From UBA1447 sp964627535 (GTDB lineage Bacteria > Bacillota > Clostridia > Oscillospirales > Acutalibacteraceae), in assembly GCA_964627535.1 (NCBI GenBank), contig CAZVJW010000006.1, positions 62,001 to 126,000 of the forward strand: a DNA stretch of 64,000 nt, given 5' to 3'. The notes under the pieces were generated by a model, which ran no database searches, was not told the origin of the DNA, and saw only the letters and a program-made list of their open reading frames with translations. Numbering within the stretch: the stretch's first letter is position 1; each line of letters starts with the position of its first letter. The translations under genes and the position numbers were made by a program. Of this stretch, positions 25,009-33,787 are shown piece by piece.

Positions 25009-26491
25009 ACCGACCCGTAACCATTTTTCAATAATTTTTGAGCGATTGGGCTTTGTATTTTTTTTGTTCATTATCATTGGTTCCAACAGCATACAAAACT
25101 CCATGACAAAAATATTTAAGCCGGAGTTTTGGCAGGATTTGACAGCCGAGGCTGCCAACGTAAATAATGCTATTGTAGTTTTCGGCGGGCTTGCTTTTTT
25201 GCTGCTTATAACCGCCGTACTTTTTATTTCATTCAGATTTTGGCTTAAAACTTTTTTTTACATTGAAGATCAGAATTTTATTTTTGAACGTAAAACAATT
25301 TTTAACAAACATTCTAAGCTTCCTATATCAAACATTGCCACAGTGAATTTGGAGCAAAATATCTTTGAAAGGCTTGTCGGCACAACAAAAGTTAAAATCG
25401 ACTTGAATTCATCTCATACCGCAAACAGAACCGACTTCGCTTTCGTGCTGAAAACTCCGCTTGCACAGGATCTTCGCAATACGCTTTCTGCTATGAAAGC
25501 CGGCAGCACACAGAGGGACGGTTCTTCTGTGTTGCAGCACAAAGAAGAACCGTCCCTCTGTGTGCGCGAAAAAGTAATCTCCTTTTCAAACGCCGAGGTC
25601 ATTCGGCACAAAATACTTTCTATCCCGATTTTGCAGGGCTTGGCGGCAATGTATTTTATCTTTGTCTCACCGAATGTTGGGCAGCAATCAGCATGGGATA
25701 TGAAAAATGCTATAACCGTCGCGCTGTTCACACTCGCGGGCGGAATGGCTGTAATGATTTGGGGGATGATGAACCTTGCGGGTTACACTGTTGAAAAGGA
25801 CGATAAAAATATCTACATCAACTGTGGTTTTATAAAAAAAATGAGCTATATCTTCGAGCACGAAAAGGTCAACGCCGTTTTTATCAAACAGCCGGTACTG
25901 GCAAGAATTTTCGGTCTTTATTCGATTGAGGTTGCTGTGGTCGGGCTCGGCAATGAAAAAGCGGAAACTCCCCGGCTTTGCCTTTTGGTCAGCAGAGAAC
26001 AGATGGAAAGAGTCCTGTCGTTGTGCGCAGCTGATTTCGAATGCAAAGACGGTGCAATCCCCTCCCACAAAGCCGCGCTTATTCCCGCCGCCGCACAAAC
26101 AGTATTGCTTTCACTGCTGCCGCTTTTATTTTTACTGAGTTATTATTCATATACTTACCTGACCTGTGTGCTTGTATTTATTTTTTCCGCTTTGGGAGGT
26201 TGGTTAGCATACAAAACAAAAACAATCGCATATGACGAAAGTGTTTTTCATTATTCAATGGGTATTTTTGCAAAGAAAAAAGTAATGTTTAAATACGGCG
26301 ACATACAGGATACCCGGATAAAAACCAACTTCCTTCTGCGCGGGGTAAATGTCGGGAGGATGTCGCTTAATATTCTTTCCGGTTCGAAAATGAAAGCGCA
26401 CAAAACCGGGTATTTTAAGCTGCCGAATTTCGAGACTATCAGCAGCAGAGTTGTTGAACATGAAGACAGTTCCGCGGGTCTATTCAACTAA
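24998..26491 (+). CDS. YdbT-like membrane protein with PH domains
   Basis: A 497-residue protein with several membrane helices and three candidate bacterial PH-domain segments (for example FIFERKTIFNKHSKLPISNIATVNLEQNIFE, KNIYINCGFIKKMSYIFEHEKVNAVFI and FHYSMGIFAKKKVMFKYGDIQDTRI). The ATG at 24998 is preferred to a TTG nine bases earlier because AAAAGGGG is correctly spaced. Residues about 168-190 are encoded by a 60-bp perfect-armed palindrome (25506-25565), an in-frame insertion into a loop after the first PH domain that has not broken the frame. Function unknown; partner of the preceding gene. Confidence 0.82.
   Translation: MFNKPTRNHFSIIFERLGFVFFLFIIIGSNSIQNSMTKIFKPEFWQDLTAEAANVNNAIVVFGGLAFLLLITAVLFISFRFWLKTFFYIEDQNFIFERKTIFNKHSKLPISNIATVNLEQNIFERLVGTTKVKIDLNSSHTANRTDFAFVLKTPLAQDLRNTLSAMKAGSTQRDGSSVLQHKEEPSLCVREKVISFSNAEVIRHKILSIPILQGLAAMYFIFVSPNVGQQSAWDMKNAITVALFTLAGGMAVMIWGMMNLAGYTVEKDDKNIYINCGFIKKMSYIFEHEKVNAVFIKQPVLARIFGLYSIEVAVVGLGNEKAETPRLCLLVSREQMERVLSLCAADFECKDGAIPSHKAALIPAAAQTVLLSLLPLLFLLSYYSYTYLTCVLVFIFSALGGWLAYKTKTIAYDESVFHYSMGIFAKKKVMFKYGDIQDTRIKTNFLLRGVNVGRMSLNILSGSKMKAHKTGYFKLPNFETISSRVVEHEDSSAGLFN
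25506..25565. repeat. 60-bp palindrome inside a coding sequence
   Basis: Arms of 23 bases, 25506-25528 (GCACACAGAGGGACGGTTCT and three more) and its complement at 25543-25565, surround a short centre. The core AGGGACGGTTCTTCTGTG is a motif I recall recurring in Firmicutes genomes; a related GGGACGGA hairpin is at 42310. It adds exactly 20 codons in frame to the YdbT-like gene. Confidence 0.88.
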
Positions 26492-26652
26492 ACATCTATG
26501 AACAATTTGTTTATGGCATATAACCGTAAAGTGTATTTACTTTACAAGTTCCTATTATAAATATAGAACGTTATTCCACAATGTTTTACCATTTTACTAT
26601 ATATTCGTTTCCGTCTTTGTATTCAAGAGGGATAATATTAGGATTGTTTCGT

Positions 26653-26677
26653 CAACAAAACGGACTGTTTTGTTGAA
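26653..26677 (+). promoter_or_regulatory. Inverted repeat upstream of GtrA gene
   Basis: TCAACAAAAC (26653-26662) and GTTTTGTTGA (26668-26677) are perfect 10-bp arms. The remainder of 26492-26767 has no gene. It could be an operator or RNA hairpin about 90 bases before the start at 26768. Confidence 0.45.
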
Positions 26678-26767
26678 ATGGTAACCGATGCAAAATATAT
26701 ACCGTGGGCCTATGCCGATATGCGGTTACTCAATCAGAATATTAATAAATTGAAAGAGGTAATACAC

Positions 26768-27322
26768 ATGACCAAAAGAAGCGGTATGGATACCAACGCA
26801 GTGAAAGGTACGGGCAAAAAGACTCTCTGGGAATTTATTAAATTTATTTTCGTCAGTCTTTTAGCGACGGTTGTAAGTTACGGGACACTGAATATCCTAA
26901 TATTGATGCCGTTCATCAAAGAACTGTTTGCGACACCTTTAAAATGGTTTGTATTTGATTATCCCGTTACTGTCAACGACGCGGGATTGATTGTTTCCGG
27001 CGCGCTGGGATATTTTATTGCTTTCAATACAGCAAATATATTGGCACAAATTGTCGCGTTCTTTGTCAACAAAGAAAAAACTTTCAAAAGCGGTGCGAAT
27101 GTCGCCGTTACGCTGCCGATATATATAATTTTTACAGTTGCGCTTATCTGCTTTTCCGCTTGGCTTTCACCGATTTTAAACACATTTTTAATCGGCAAAG
27201 GTATTAGCGGGCAATTATCCGCCAATATCGCAACTGCTGTTTGCAGCTTTATACAGTTTACTGTTTATTTTCCGTTTGATAAGCTATTGTTTCATAAGCC
27301 GAAAGAAGCGAAAACAGAATAA
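26768..27322 (+). CDS. GtrA-like membrane protein (first of two)
   Basis: A 184-residue protein with about four hydrophobic segments resembling the GtrA/DPMS-flippase family (segment FIKFIFVSLLATVVSYGTLNILIL, then ANILAQIVAFFVNKEKTFKSG, the usual NR..TF-type motif, and a C-terminal VYFPFDKLLFHK). Such proteins are thought to move lipid-linked sugars across the membrane for cell-surface glycosylation. The start at 26768 has GAAAGAGG upstream; the 30 upstream in-frame codons look non-coding. It resembles the protein encoded at 46496. No glycosyltransferase is adjacent, which is unusual for a GtrA partner. Confidence 0.78.
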   Translation: MTKRSGMDTNAVKGTGKKTLWEFIKFIFVSLLATVVSYGTLNILILMPFIKELFATPLKWFVFDYPVTVNDAGLIVSGALGYFIAFNTANILAQIVAFFVNKEKTFKSGANVAVTLPIYIIFTVALICFSAWLSPILNTFLIGKGISGQLSANIATAVCSFIQFTVYFPFDKLLFHKPKEAKTE

Positions 27323-27344
27323 TAGCTGAACGATGCACAAAAAC

Positions 27345-27380
27345 TTCCCGGTTGCGGTTAATTCCGCAACCGGGAAATTT
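27345..27380 (+). terminator. Terminator of the GtrA gene
   Basis: TTCCCGGTTGCGG and CCGCAACCGGGAA form a 13-bp stem with a six-base loop, followed by ATTTT. Confidence 0.85.
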
Positions 27381-27410
27381 TACAAATCAATGCTATTTCT
27401 GTCTTATTCA

Positions 27411-27511
27411 TACTAATTCACGATTAAAAAATCTCTAAAATTTCAAGCAAAAGCTTTGATTTATGCTGTTTTTCGCGGAATTTTTAGTTAGGTTTTTATG
27501 AGTAATTAGTA
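27411..27511 (-). repeat. Family A element, copy A5, overlapping a gene end
   Basis: A 101-bp copy in the opposite orientation (conserved TACTAATTACTCATAA end on the minus strand), flanked by TCA (27408-27410) and TCA (27512-27514). Its right 16 bases lie inside the permease gene and supply that gene's last codons and stop. Confidence 0.92.
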
Positions 27512-29502
27512 TCAACTATTTTGTAATACACTCTTGCCGTCAATGCATAAATGATTGCATAAAAAACCGCAAATACGAAGATTGTTCCAACCGTACACCA
27601 GGCGAAGAGCGCTTCATTGGTTAGATTCAAAACTGCAAGTAATCGCGTGAGCATCTTAAATGCGGCGGCAATATGTATGCCCGCAGCAATAAGGGGAAGG
27701 AAGAACACAGTCAAGACCTGTGAGCGAATGGCAGTTTTGACCTCATCATGGCTCATACCGACCTTTTGCATAATTTCAAAACGGCCTTTATCGTCGTACC
27801 CTTCCGAGATTTGTTTGTAGTACATAATCAATACCGTTGCCATGATGAAAAGCAGCCCTAAAAATATACCGAGGAAAAATAATCCTCCGTACATAGATAA
27901 GAACTCACCTTTATTCTGTTCGGCGCAGGTAACTGATACATATGTTTCCTTACTGTCGTCTTGTTGGTAGTCCGACAGCGCATCGGAAATCGTCTCAAAA
28001 AGTGTGATTTGTTCTTTATCAGTGCCGTCCACATCAAATCCGTAATAGTAGGATAGTCCGTTCCAATCACATTCTCCGCCGGTTACATGCGTATAGATTT
28101 CTTCAATTGACTCCTCATCCGGCAGAATAAAATAGACAACATCGGTCAGTCTCTTATAAGCAAATTCTTCAACATTTAACGCGCTTACAACGGTTTTTAC
28201 CGTATACTCAACATCGTTGAATGAAGCCGTCGTATCTGTATATACTGTTTTTGGTGAATATACCAACATCTCATTTTCAGCAAGAGCTTCTGATGTTCCC
28301 TGCATTCTGTTATATTCCTCTATCGGTATTAAAAACACAAGTGTGCTTCCGGTTTTGGCGTAAATATTTTCGTCTGAAAAGGTAAAACGGCTGCCTTCAC
28401 GTGTAAATGTATAATCGATATACCTATATTTAATTGTACTTTTTGTTTTTATGTCACTCCCCGCTATTGTCCGGTCTATCTTTGCTCCAACCGCTTCGCT
28501 GTCGGCTAAGGGGAGGTTGTATCCTGCAGCTTCAATATTGCGGGGATATTGATTGCGCAGGGCATCCTCCATCCCGAAATACAGCGAAGTAGTTGACGAA
28601 AGCATGACAAGCACAAAGGTTGAGAGTATACAAATATTCGCAAGCCCAACAGCATTTTGCTTCATACGGTACAGCATACCGGACACGGATGTAAAGTGCT
28701 TCGTTTTGTAATAAAAGGCGTTGCTTTTTTTCAGTCTTTTTAAAAACGCAATACTACCGGTTGTGAAGAGACAATAAGTACCGAAAATAACAAGTATAAC
28801 CGCAATGAAAAACAAACGCAGCGCATCAATGGGAGACTTGGTAACAATTGCAATCGTATACCCCGCTGAAAGAGAAGCAAGGCCGATGATAGTGAGCAGC
28901 CATTTTGTTTTTGGTTCACGCTCACCCGTATTCCCTCCGCTAAGCAGCTCAATGGGTTTGGAAAGCTGAACCTGGCTTAGATTCTGAAAGAGCGTCAATA
29001 AAAAAATGACAGCAAACAGGATGAGCGTAACGATGAGGGCAAACGGTGATATTTCAAACCCGAACGGCACTTTAAAATCCAACAGTTTAAACAACAGCAT
29101 CAGCATGAGTTTTGAAAACAATATTCCTCCGGACAAACCGACAACAAGCGCTATAACCGCAACATAAAAATTTTCAATAAACATAATTTTTGCAATGTGC
29201 TTTTTTTCCATACCGAGGATGTTGAAAAGCCCAAGCTCTTTTTTGCGCCGTTTGATTAAAAAGCTGTTCGTATACAGTAAAATAACAGCAGAAAAGATAC
29301 CTATTACTATACTGCCTAGCCTCATGACAACGGTAAGATATTCCGCGCCTTTCATCGCGGCAAGTCCATCATTCTTTGCGATAAAAAGCAGTATATAAAA
29401 CATCATAACAGTGCCGATACAAGCAAGAAGATAAGGAACATATATTCTTGCGTTCTTTTTGATGTTGACGGCAGCAAGACGGGAGTAGAAAAATTTATTC
29501 AT
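27496..29502 (-). CDS. bceB: BceB-type ABC transporter permease (FtsX-like)
   Basis: A 668-residue permease with ten predicted membrane helices and a large extracellular domain between helices seven and eight (residues about 325-560), the architecture of BceB/VraG permeases that sense and detoxify cell-wall-active peptides with the Rhs kinase. Landmarks are MEKKHIAKIMFIENFYVAV, a FtsX-type helix group, and the C-terminal DDKGRFEIMQKVGMSHDEVK. AAAGGTG precedes the ATG. The last five codons (DTNYS) and stop come from inserted repeat A5; without it the frame would end in KIVE. Last gene of the bceRSAB series. Confidence 0.92.
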   Translation of the reverse strand: MNKFFYSRLAAVNIKKNARIYVPYLLACIGTVMMFYILLFIAKNDGLAAMKGAEYLTVVMRLGSIVIGIFSAVILLYTNSFLIKRRKKELGLFNILGMEKKHIAKIMFIENFYVAVIALVVGLSGGILFSKLMLMLLFKLLDFKVPFGFEISPFALIVTLILFAVIFLLTLFQNLSQVQLSKPIELLSGGNTGEREPKTKWLLTIIGLASLSAGYTIAIVTKSPIDALRLFFIAVILVIFGTYCLFTTGSIAFLKRLKKSNAFYYKTKHFTSVSGMLYRMKQNAVGLANICILSTFVLVMLSSTTSLYFGMEDALRNQYPRNIEAAGYNLPLADSEAVGAKIDRTIAGSDIKTKSTIKYRYIDYTFTREGSRFTFSDENIYAKTGSTLVFLIPIEEYNRMQGTSEALAENEMLVYSPKTVYTDTTASFNDVEYTVKTVVSALNVEEFAYKRLTDVVYFILPDEESIEEIYTHVTGGECDWNGLSYYYGFDVDGTDKEQITLFETISDALSDYQQDDSKETYVSVTCAEQNKGEFLSMYGGLFFLGIFLGLLFIMATVLIMYYKQISEGYDDKGRFEIMQKVGMSHDEVKTAIRSQVLTVFFLPLIAAGIHIAAAFKMLTRLLAVLNLTNEALFAWCTVGTIFVFAVFYAIIYALTARVYYKIVDTNYS

Positions 29503-29538
29503 GATATTATTACACCTTTCTTAGCTTGAATAGTTATT

Positions 29539-30300
29539 TCAAGCTTTCCCCCCCGCGATAATCGTTGTCAACGTGTCGGAAATTTTTCCGTACATCTCAT
29601 CATCGGTCATGGATGCTTTGTAGAGTTGGTGAAAAACCTCGCCATCACGCAGAAAAAGCACTCGCTTTGCGTGGCTTGCCGCTTTTACCGAATGTGTCAC
29701 CATTAAAATAGTCTGTCCGTCTTCATTGATTTCATGAAACATTTTCAACAGTCCGTCTGTGGCGTGGGAATCAAGCGCGCCCGTCGGTTCATCTGCCAGA
29801 ATAAGTTGCGGATTTGTTATCAGCGCGCGCGCAACAGCGGTTCTCTGCTTTTGGCCCCCGGAAATCTCGTAGGGGAATTTTACAAGAATATCTGTTATGC
29901 TTAGCTTTTTCGCAATTGGTTTTAGCCGTTTATCCATTTCATTATACTGTTTTCCCGTCAGCACAAGCGGCAGAAAAATATTGTCTTGAACAGAAAATGT
30001 GTCAAGCAGATTAAAATCCTGAAAAACGAAACCGAGATTATCGCGGCGAAATGCCGAAATTTCTTTTTCCTTTATAGAAATAATGTTCTTTCCGTTCAGC
30101 AGCACTTCGCCGCTGGTGGGTTTATCGAGAGAAGCGAGAATATTCAGCAGTGTTGTTTTACCGGAGCCGGATTCGCCCATAATAGCAACATATTCGCCCT
30201 GCTCAATGGAAAAGGAGATGTTTGACAGCGCAACAACTTGATTACCGCCAAAGCGTGTGGTATAGACTTTCTTTAAATTACTGACCTCTAATAATGGCAT
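29539..30300 (-). CDS. bceA: BceA-type ABC transporter ATP-binding protein
   Basis: A 253-residue ATPase with Walker A GESGSGKTTLL, Q-loop VFQDFNLL, signature ISGGQKQRTAVARAL, Walker B LILADEPTGALDS and the H-loop MVTHSVKAA. It belongs to the MacB/LolD-like (3.A.1.134-type) group that pairs with FtsX-like permeases. CGGAGG is well placed before the ATG. A run of seven C/G bases (29549-29556) codes the terminal GG. It is separated from the kinase gene by about 110 bases that contain its own regulatory region, and the permease gene follows after 36 bases. Confidence 0.94.
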   Translation of the reverse strand: MPLLEVSNLKKVYTTRFGGNQVVALSNISFSIEQGEYVAIMGESGSGKTTLLNILASLDKPTSGEVLLNGKNIISIKEKEISAFRRDNLGFVFQDFNLLDTFSVQDNIFLPLVLTGKQYNEMDKRLKPIAKKLSITDILVKFPYEISGGQKQRTAVARALITNPQLILADEPTGALDSHATDGLLKMFHEINEDGQTILMVTHSVKAASHAKRVLFLRDGEVFHQLYKASMTDDEMYGKISDTLTTIIAGGKA

Positions 30301-30331
30301 AATGATTTCCTCCGATTTATTTGATGCCCAA

Positions 30332-30337
30332 ATTATA
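30332..30337 (-). promoter_or_regulatory. -10 element of the bceA promoter
   Basis: TATAAT on the minus strand, 32-37 bases before the bceA start. No good -35 lies 17 bases upstream, as expected for a promoter that depends on an activator. An inverted repeat GGAGAATG (30346-30353) / CATTCTCC (30375-30382) lies between it and the operator at 30391. Confidence 0.5.
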
Positions 30338-30390
30338 ACAAAACAGGAGAATGCGCTGCCATAACTTTGGCTTACATTCTCCCGATTAAC

Positions 30391-30406
30391 CTTACATTTT
30401 TGTAAG
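30391..30406. promoter_or_regulatory. BceR-type operator upstream of bceA
   Basis: CTTACA-TTTT-TGTAAG is a perfect palindrome of the form TNACA-N4-TGTNA, the published consensus for BceR-like regulators. It lies between bceS and bceA, about 55 bases upstream of the -10, in the expected activator position. Confidence 0.72.
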
Positions 30407-30411
30407 ATTGT

Positions 30412-31419
30412 TTATTCGTGCCGGATACTGTTTTCCGGAAATCCAATTCTAACCTTTGTACCGGTACCCAATTCCGATTCAACAACCATTATATGCGAAA
30501 GTTTTTTCAGTATTTTTTTGCATAGATAGAGTCCGATTCCTGTAGACTTTTTATCTTCTCGCCCGTTGAATCCGGTAAATCCTTTTTCGCCTATTCGCGG
30601 TAAGTCTTCTGCCCGGATACCGATTCCGGTGTCTTCAATTACCAGTGTCACGGGCTGAGAGTTGTATGAATATATAGAGATTTTACCTTCGGCTGTGTAT
30701 TTCAAGGAGTTTGACAATATCTGCTCAACAACGAAGCACAGCCATTTTTCGTCCGTAAGAACATCCAAATTTAAAGATGTGTATTCCAATGATATTTTTT
30801 TACGAATAAAAGACTTGGCGTATTTTTTGACAGCTTGCTTAATAATACTGTCAAGGGAGCAGGTTCTGATAACCAAATCGCCGGACATGCTCTCCGTGCG
30901 CAGATAACCGAGCACCATTTCGACATACTGCTCAATTTTAAACAGCTGTTCCGAAAGCTCATCGTTCTGTTCCTTCTGCTCCGATTGCAGCAGTAAACGC
31001 ATGGCGGCAATCGGCGTCTTGATTTGATGTGCCCACATTGTGTAATAATCGGTCATCTCTGTAAGTGTTTTATCCTTTTGTGATATGAGACCTGCACGGC
31101 TTGATTCAAGTAATTCGACAAGTTCCTGATAATCCGATTCAATACGGCTTGCCGGTTCCGGAAATTCGGCCAAGGAAGCCGATATGCTTTTTTTAATGTT
31201 CTCCAGTGCTTTATGGCGCCTATAATAAGACATGAAACGAAAGATAAAGATGATCCCGAAAGAAACCAAGCACAGAACAGAAGCGTATAAAACAGCTTCC
31301 AAAGGGAGTGAGTACAGCGAAAATACAACAAAAAAGATACCGATTGCGATAATAACCGCAACGATAACAGCTAAATGCCGTTTTGCGTAAGACAGCAGCA
31401 GTCCAACGAAATTTTTCAT
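30412..31419 (-). CDS. bceS: BceS-type intramembrane-sensing histidine kinase
   Basis: A 335-residue kinase with two N-terminal helices (residues about 12-35 and 38-60) separated by only a few residues, so it has no extracellular sensor domain and must sense through the BceAB transporter. A linker leads to the H-box WAHQIKTPIAAMRLLL, then N-box FVVEQILSNSLKYT, G1 VIEDTGIGI, and G2 STGIGLYLCKKI. This layout matches the BceS/intramembrane-sensing family. Its ATG follows the response-regulator stop directly (TAAATG), giving translational coupling. Confidence 0.93.
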   Translation of the reverse strand: MKNFVGLLLSYAKRHLAVIVAVIIAIGIFFVVFSLYSLPLEAVLYASVLCLVSFGIIFIFRFMSYYRRHKALENIKKSISASLAEFPEPASRIESDYQELVELLESSRAGLISQKDKTLTEMTDYYTMWAHQIKTPIAAMRLLLQSEQKEQNDELSEQLFKIEQYVEMVLGYLRTESMSGDLVIRTCSLDSIIKQAVKKYAKSFIRKKISLEYTSLNLDVLTDEKWLCFVVEQILSNSLKYTAEGKISIYSYNSQPVTLVIEDTGIGIRAEDLPRIGEKGFTGFNGREDKKSTGIGLYLCKKILKKLSHIMVVESELGTGTKVRIGFPENSIRHE

Positions 31420-32091
31420 TTAATCCACCATGTATCCGAATCCTTTTTTTGTTTTAATGAAATCGGAAAGCCCTGCGTCATCAAGTTTTTTACGAAGCCT
31501 TGTTATGTTGACTGTCAGTGTATTGTCATCAATAAAGCTGTCGCTTTCCCAAAGCTTTTCCATCATTTCCTCACGGGTGACAACGCGGCCGATATTTTCC
31601 ATTAAAAGCTGCAGGATCCGGAAATCGTTTTTTGTCAGCTCTATTTTTTGATTATCATATAAGAGATTGGTATCATTTAAATTTAAAATGGCACTGTTGT
31701 GTTCAATGACGCTTACCTGCCCCGCAAAAGAGTATGTCCGGCGAATCAGCGCCTGCACCTTGGCGACAAGCACATTTAAATCAAACGGTTTTGCAATAAA
31801 GTCATCCCCGCCCATATTCATGGCCATCACAATGTTCATGGCATCGGAAGCGGAAGAGATAAATATAATCGGTGTTTTGGTTACTTTTCGTATTTCACCA
31901 CACCAATAAAAACCGTTAAAAAACGGCAGCATCACATCCAGCAAAATCAATTGCGGTTCAAAATGAAGTATCTGTTCGGTGATATTTTTAAAGTCACTGA
32001 TATATACGGCCTCATAATCCCATTTGCATAAATGCTCTTTTATTAATTTGGCAATGGTGATATCATCTTCGGCAATTAAAATTTTGTACAT
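31420..32091 (-). CDS. bceR: BceR-type response regulator (OmpR family)
   Basis: A 223-residue regulator: receiver domain with KILIAEDD, phosphoacceptor region LILLDVMLPFFNGF, and FIAKPFDLNVLVAKV; then a winged-helix OmpR/PhoB domain with LTKNDFRILQLLMENIGRVVTREEMMEKLW and DNTLTVNITRLRKKL. The ATG at 32091 is chosen because GAAGGAA lies eight bases upstream; a TTG five codons earlier is possible. It is first in the order bceR-bceS-bceA-bceB and probably binds the operator at 30391 to induce the transporter. Confidence 0.94.
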   Translation of the reverse strand: MYKILIAEDDITIAKLIKEHLCKWDYEAVYISDFKNITEQILHFEPQLILLDVMLPFFNGFYWCGEIRKVTKTPIIFISSASDAMNIVMAMNMGGDDFIAKPFDLNVLVAKVQALIRRTYSFAGQVSVIEHNSAILNLNDTNLLYDNQKIELTKNDFRILQLLMENIGRVVTREEMMEKLWESDSFIDDNTLTVNITRLRKKLDDAGLSDFIKTKKGFGYMVD

Positions 32092-32179
32092 GATGGTTTC
32101 CTTCAATAAACAATATTCATAAATGATTACATAAAAACCGCAAACGCCAAAAGGAATCTGCGGTAAAATATCTTTTTTA

Positions 32180-32797
32180 TCATTTTAAGGCTACTGGGTC
32201 GCCGTTGATTACGGTTTCGGATTTATCTTCATACAAATTTGTAAAGTTAACAAGAAACATTATAGTGTATACGCTGAGCATCGGCAGGCTTTCTATCACT
32301 CCGTTTTCCGCAAAAAGCTTAAGCAGTACAAGCATCAGCACAAGCACACCGGAGAGAAAAACCAACGTGTAAACATATCGATGGTTCGTATTAAGTTTGC
32401 TGACCAAAAAAAGGATAATAGCGGCGGCACTGAGCGCGCCGAAGGAAAGCGCGGCGCCCCAATGCAGATAACCTTTCCATCCGCCAATTGTGTGAGGGAC
32501 AATAGCAGTCATCGCGACGCATAAAAAGCTTGCGTAAAGAAGTCTCTTCCCGATTTTACCCTCATAATCGTTATGTCGGTACATATATTTTACATTCAGG
32601 AACATTGATACAATTGTAATCAAAACCCAAAAATAAAAAAGAATTCTGTGATCAACCGCAATAACACTTGCTGTGTGGGTAAGCGGATTTTGTAAAAAAC
32701 TAAACCAGGTGATATACACCGCGCCGAATATAAGCCAAGTCATACAGAACTTGCGGTTGTCAGCTATTTTTAGATATGCGCTTTTTTGTATTTCCAT
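32180..32797 (-). CDS. Membrane protein of unknown function beside the Bce module
   Basis: A 205-residue protein with about six membrane helices (CMTWLIFGAVYITWFSFL, LFYFWVLITIVSMFLNV, LLYASFLCVAMTAIV, ALSFGALSAAAIILFLV, LVFLSGVLVLMLVLLKL, LSVYTIMFLVNFTNLY). I do not recognise the family. There is a poor ribosome binding site before the ATG. It is 88 bases upstream of bceR on the same strand, so it could be co-regulated with the peptide-defence module, but nothing shows this. Confidence 0.65.
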   Translation of the reverse strand: MEIQKSAYLKIADNRKFCMTWLIFGAVYITWFSFLQNPLTHTASVIAVDHRILFYFWVLITIVSMFLNVKYMYRHNDYEGKIGKRLLYASFLCVAMTAIVPHTIGGWKGYLHWGAALSFGALSAAAIILFLVSKLNTNHRYVYTLVFLSGVLVLMLVLLKLFAENGVIESLPMLSVYTIMFLVNFTNLYEDKSETVINGDPVALK

Positions 32798-32860
32798 TTA
32801 TTGCATTGTGTTTGAATATCAAACCGAATGCCTGCCTCCTGTCCGAACTTAAACATTTAA

Positions 32861-32961
32861 CACTAATCCCTCTTTAAATCATCGCTATAAATTCGGCACA
32901 CAAACCCCATTTGTCAAAGGTTTTTGCTTGATTTCATAGAGGTTTATAATCGGGATTAGTA
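32861..32961 (+). repeat. Family A element, copy A6 (diverged)
   Basis: A 101-bp diverged relative beginning CACTAATCCC and ending GGGATTAGTA, with the hairpin CAAAGGTTTTTGCTTG and GAGGTTTATAATC kept. It is flanked by TAA (32858-32860) and TAA (32962-32964). It lies 12 bases past the stop of the metallophosphoesterase gene. Confidence 0.8.
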
Positions 32962-32973
32962 TAACCGGATTTT

Positions 32974-33666
32974 TCATTTAACTTCCTCACCTGTTTCGGC
33001 ATTTACAATATGCTGAAACACAGCGATATGAGAACTTGAAATATGTTTATCGACATGCATTGAACCGAAAAACCAGCGTTTGAATTCACAGGAACTGCTG
33101 AGTTCTTCAAAATAAGTGTTAAGCCCTGTAACCCGCACTGCTTCTTTATCCTTAAGCTTTAAAAAACCTTTAATTTTAAGCGGAGGTTCGTGCGTAACAA
33201 TAATATCCACAACGCAGCCGGCATCCTCCAAATTTTGGGCGCCTTCTAAAAGCTCGTCCCTGTTGGGTATCTCAAAGCGTGACCACCTGCTGTTGTCAAA
33301 GCGTATATCAATATCAGGACTCTCTCCGCCGCCCATCGTGAAAATTTTCATATCGTCAACAGTGAATATCTGTCCTCTCATCAAATGGTAGAGGTTGCCG
33401 GAAATATTGTGAGCCTTCCCGCCTTTCCATTCACATATCTTGTATTTATTAAGCAGATCAAAATTTTCGTGTGTTCCGTCAATAAAACAAACATCATACT
33501 TTTTCTTTCCAATTTTATGAAGAGTCTTTTGCTCTTCCTTTGTATTTTCCCAAATAAAACCGAAATCTCCGCATATGATAAGGGTATCACCTTTTTTCAA
33601 TTTTTTGAGCTTTGGCTGCCTGAACCGGCTGTAATCTCCGTGGATGTCCCCGGTAACATAAACCAT
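32974..33666 (-). CDS. Metallophosphoesterase
   Basis: A 230-residue cytoplasmic protein of the calcineurin-like superfamily. Metal-binding motifs are visible: GDIHGD (start), GDFGF, the GTHENFD motif, VTHEPPL and the final FGSMHVDKH. The substrate is unknown; related small proteins act on nucleotides, Ap4A or phosphoproteins. It is followed by repeat A6. The D,D-carboxypeptidase gene is divergent, about 120 bases away. Confidence 0.9.
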   Translation of the reverse strand: MVYVTGDIHGDYSRFRQPKLKKLKKGDTLIICGDFGFIWENTKEEQKTLHKIGKKKYDVCFIDGTHENFDLLNKYKICEWKGGKAHNISGNLYHLMRGQIFTVDDMKIFTMGGGESPDIDIRFDNSRWSRFEIPNRDELLEGAQNLEDAGCVVDIIVTHEPPLKIKGFLKLKDKEAVRVTGLNTYFEELSSSCEFKRWFFGSMHVDKHISSSHIAVFQHIVNAETGEEVK

Positions 33667-33787
33667 TTCAATGTATCCTCCGATATTATTGATAATATTT
33701 TCAAACCGGACTGTTATTTTTATCTTAAACTGTTATAATATATTTAATATTACTTAATTATAATACATCATTTGGCGGTGAGTGTCT

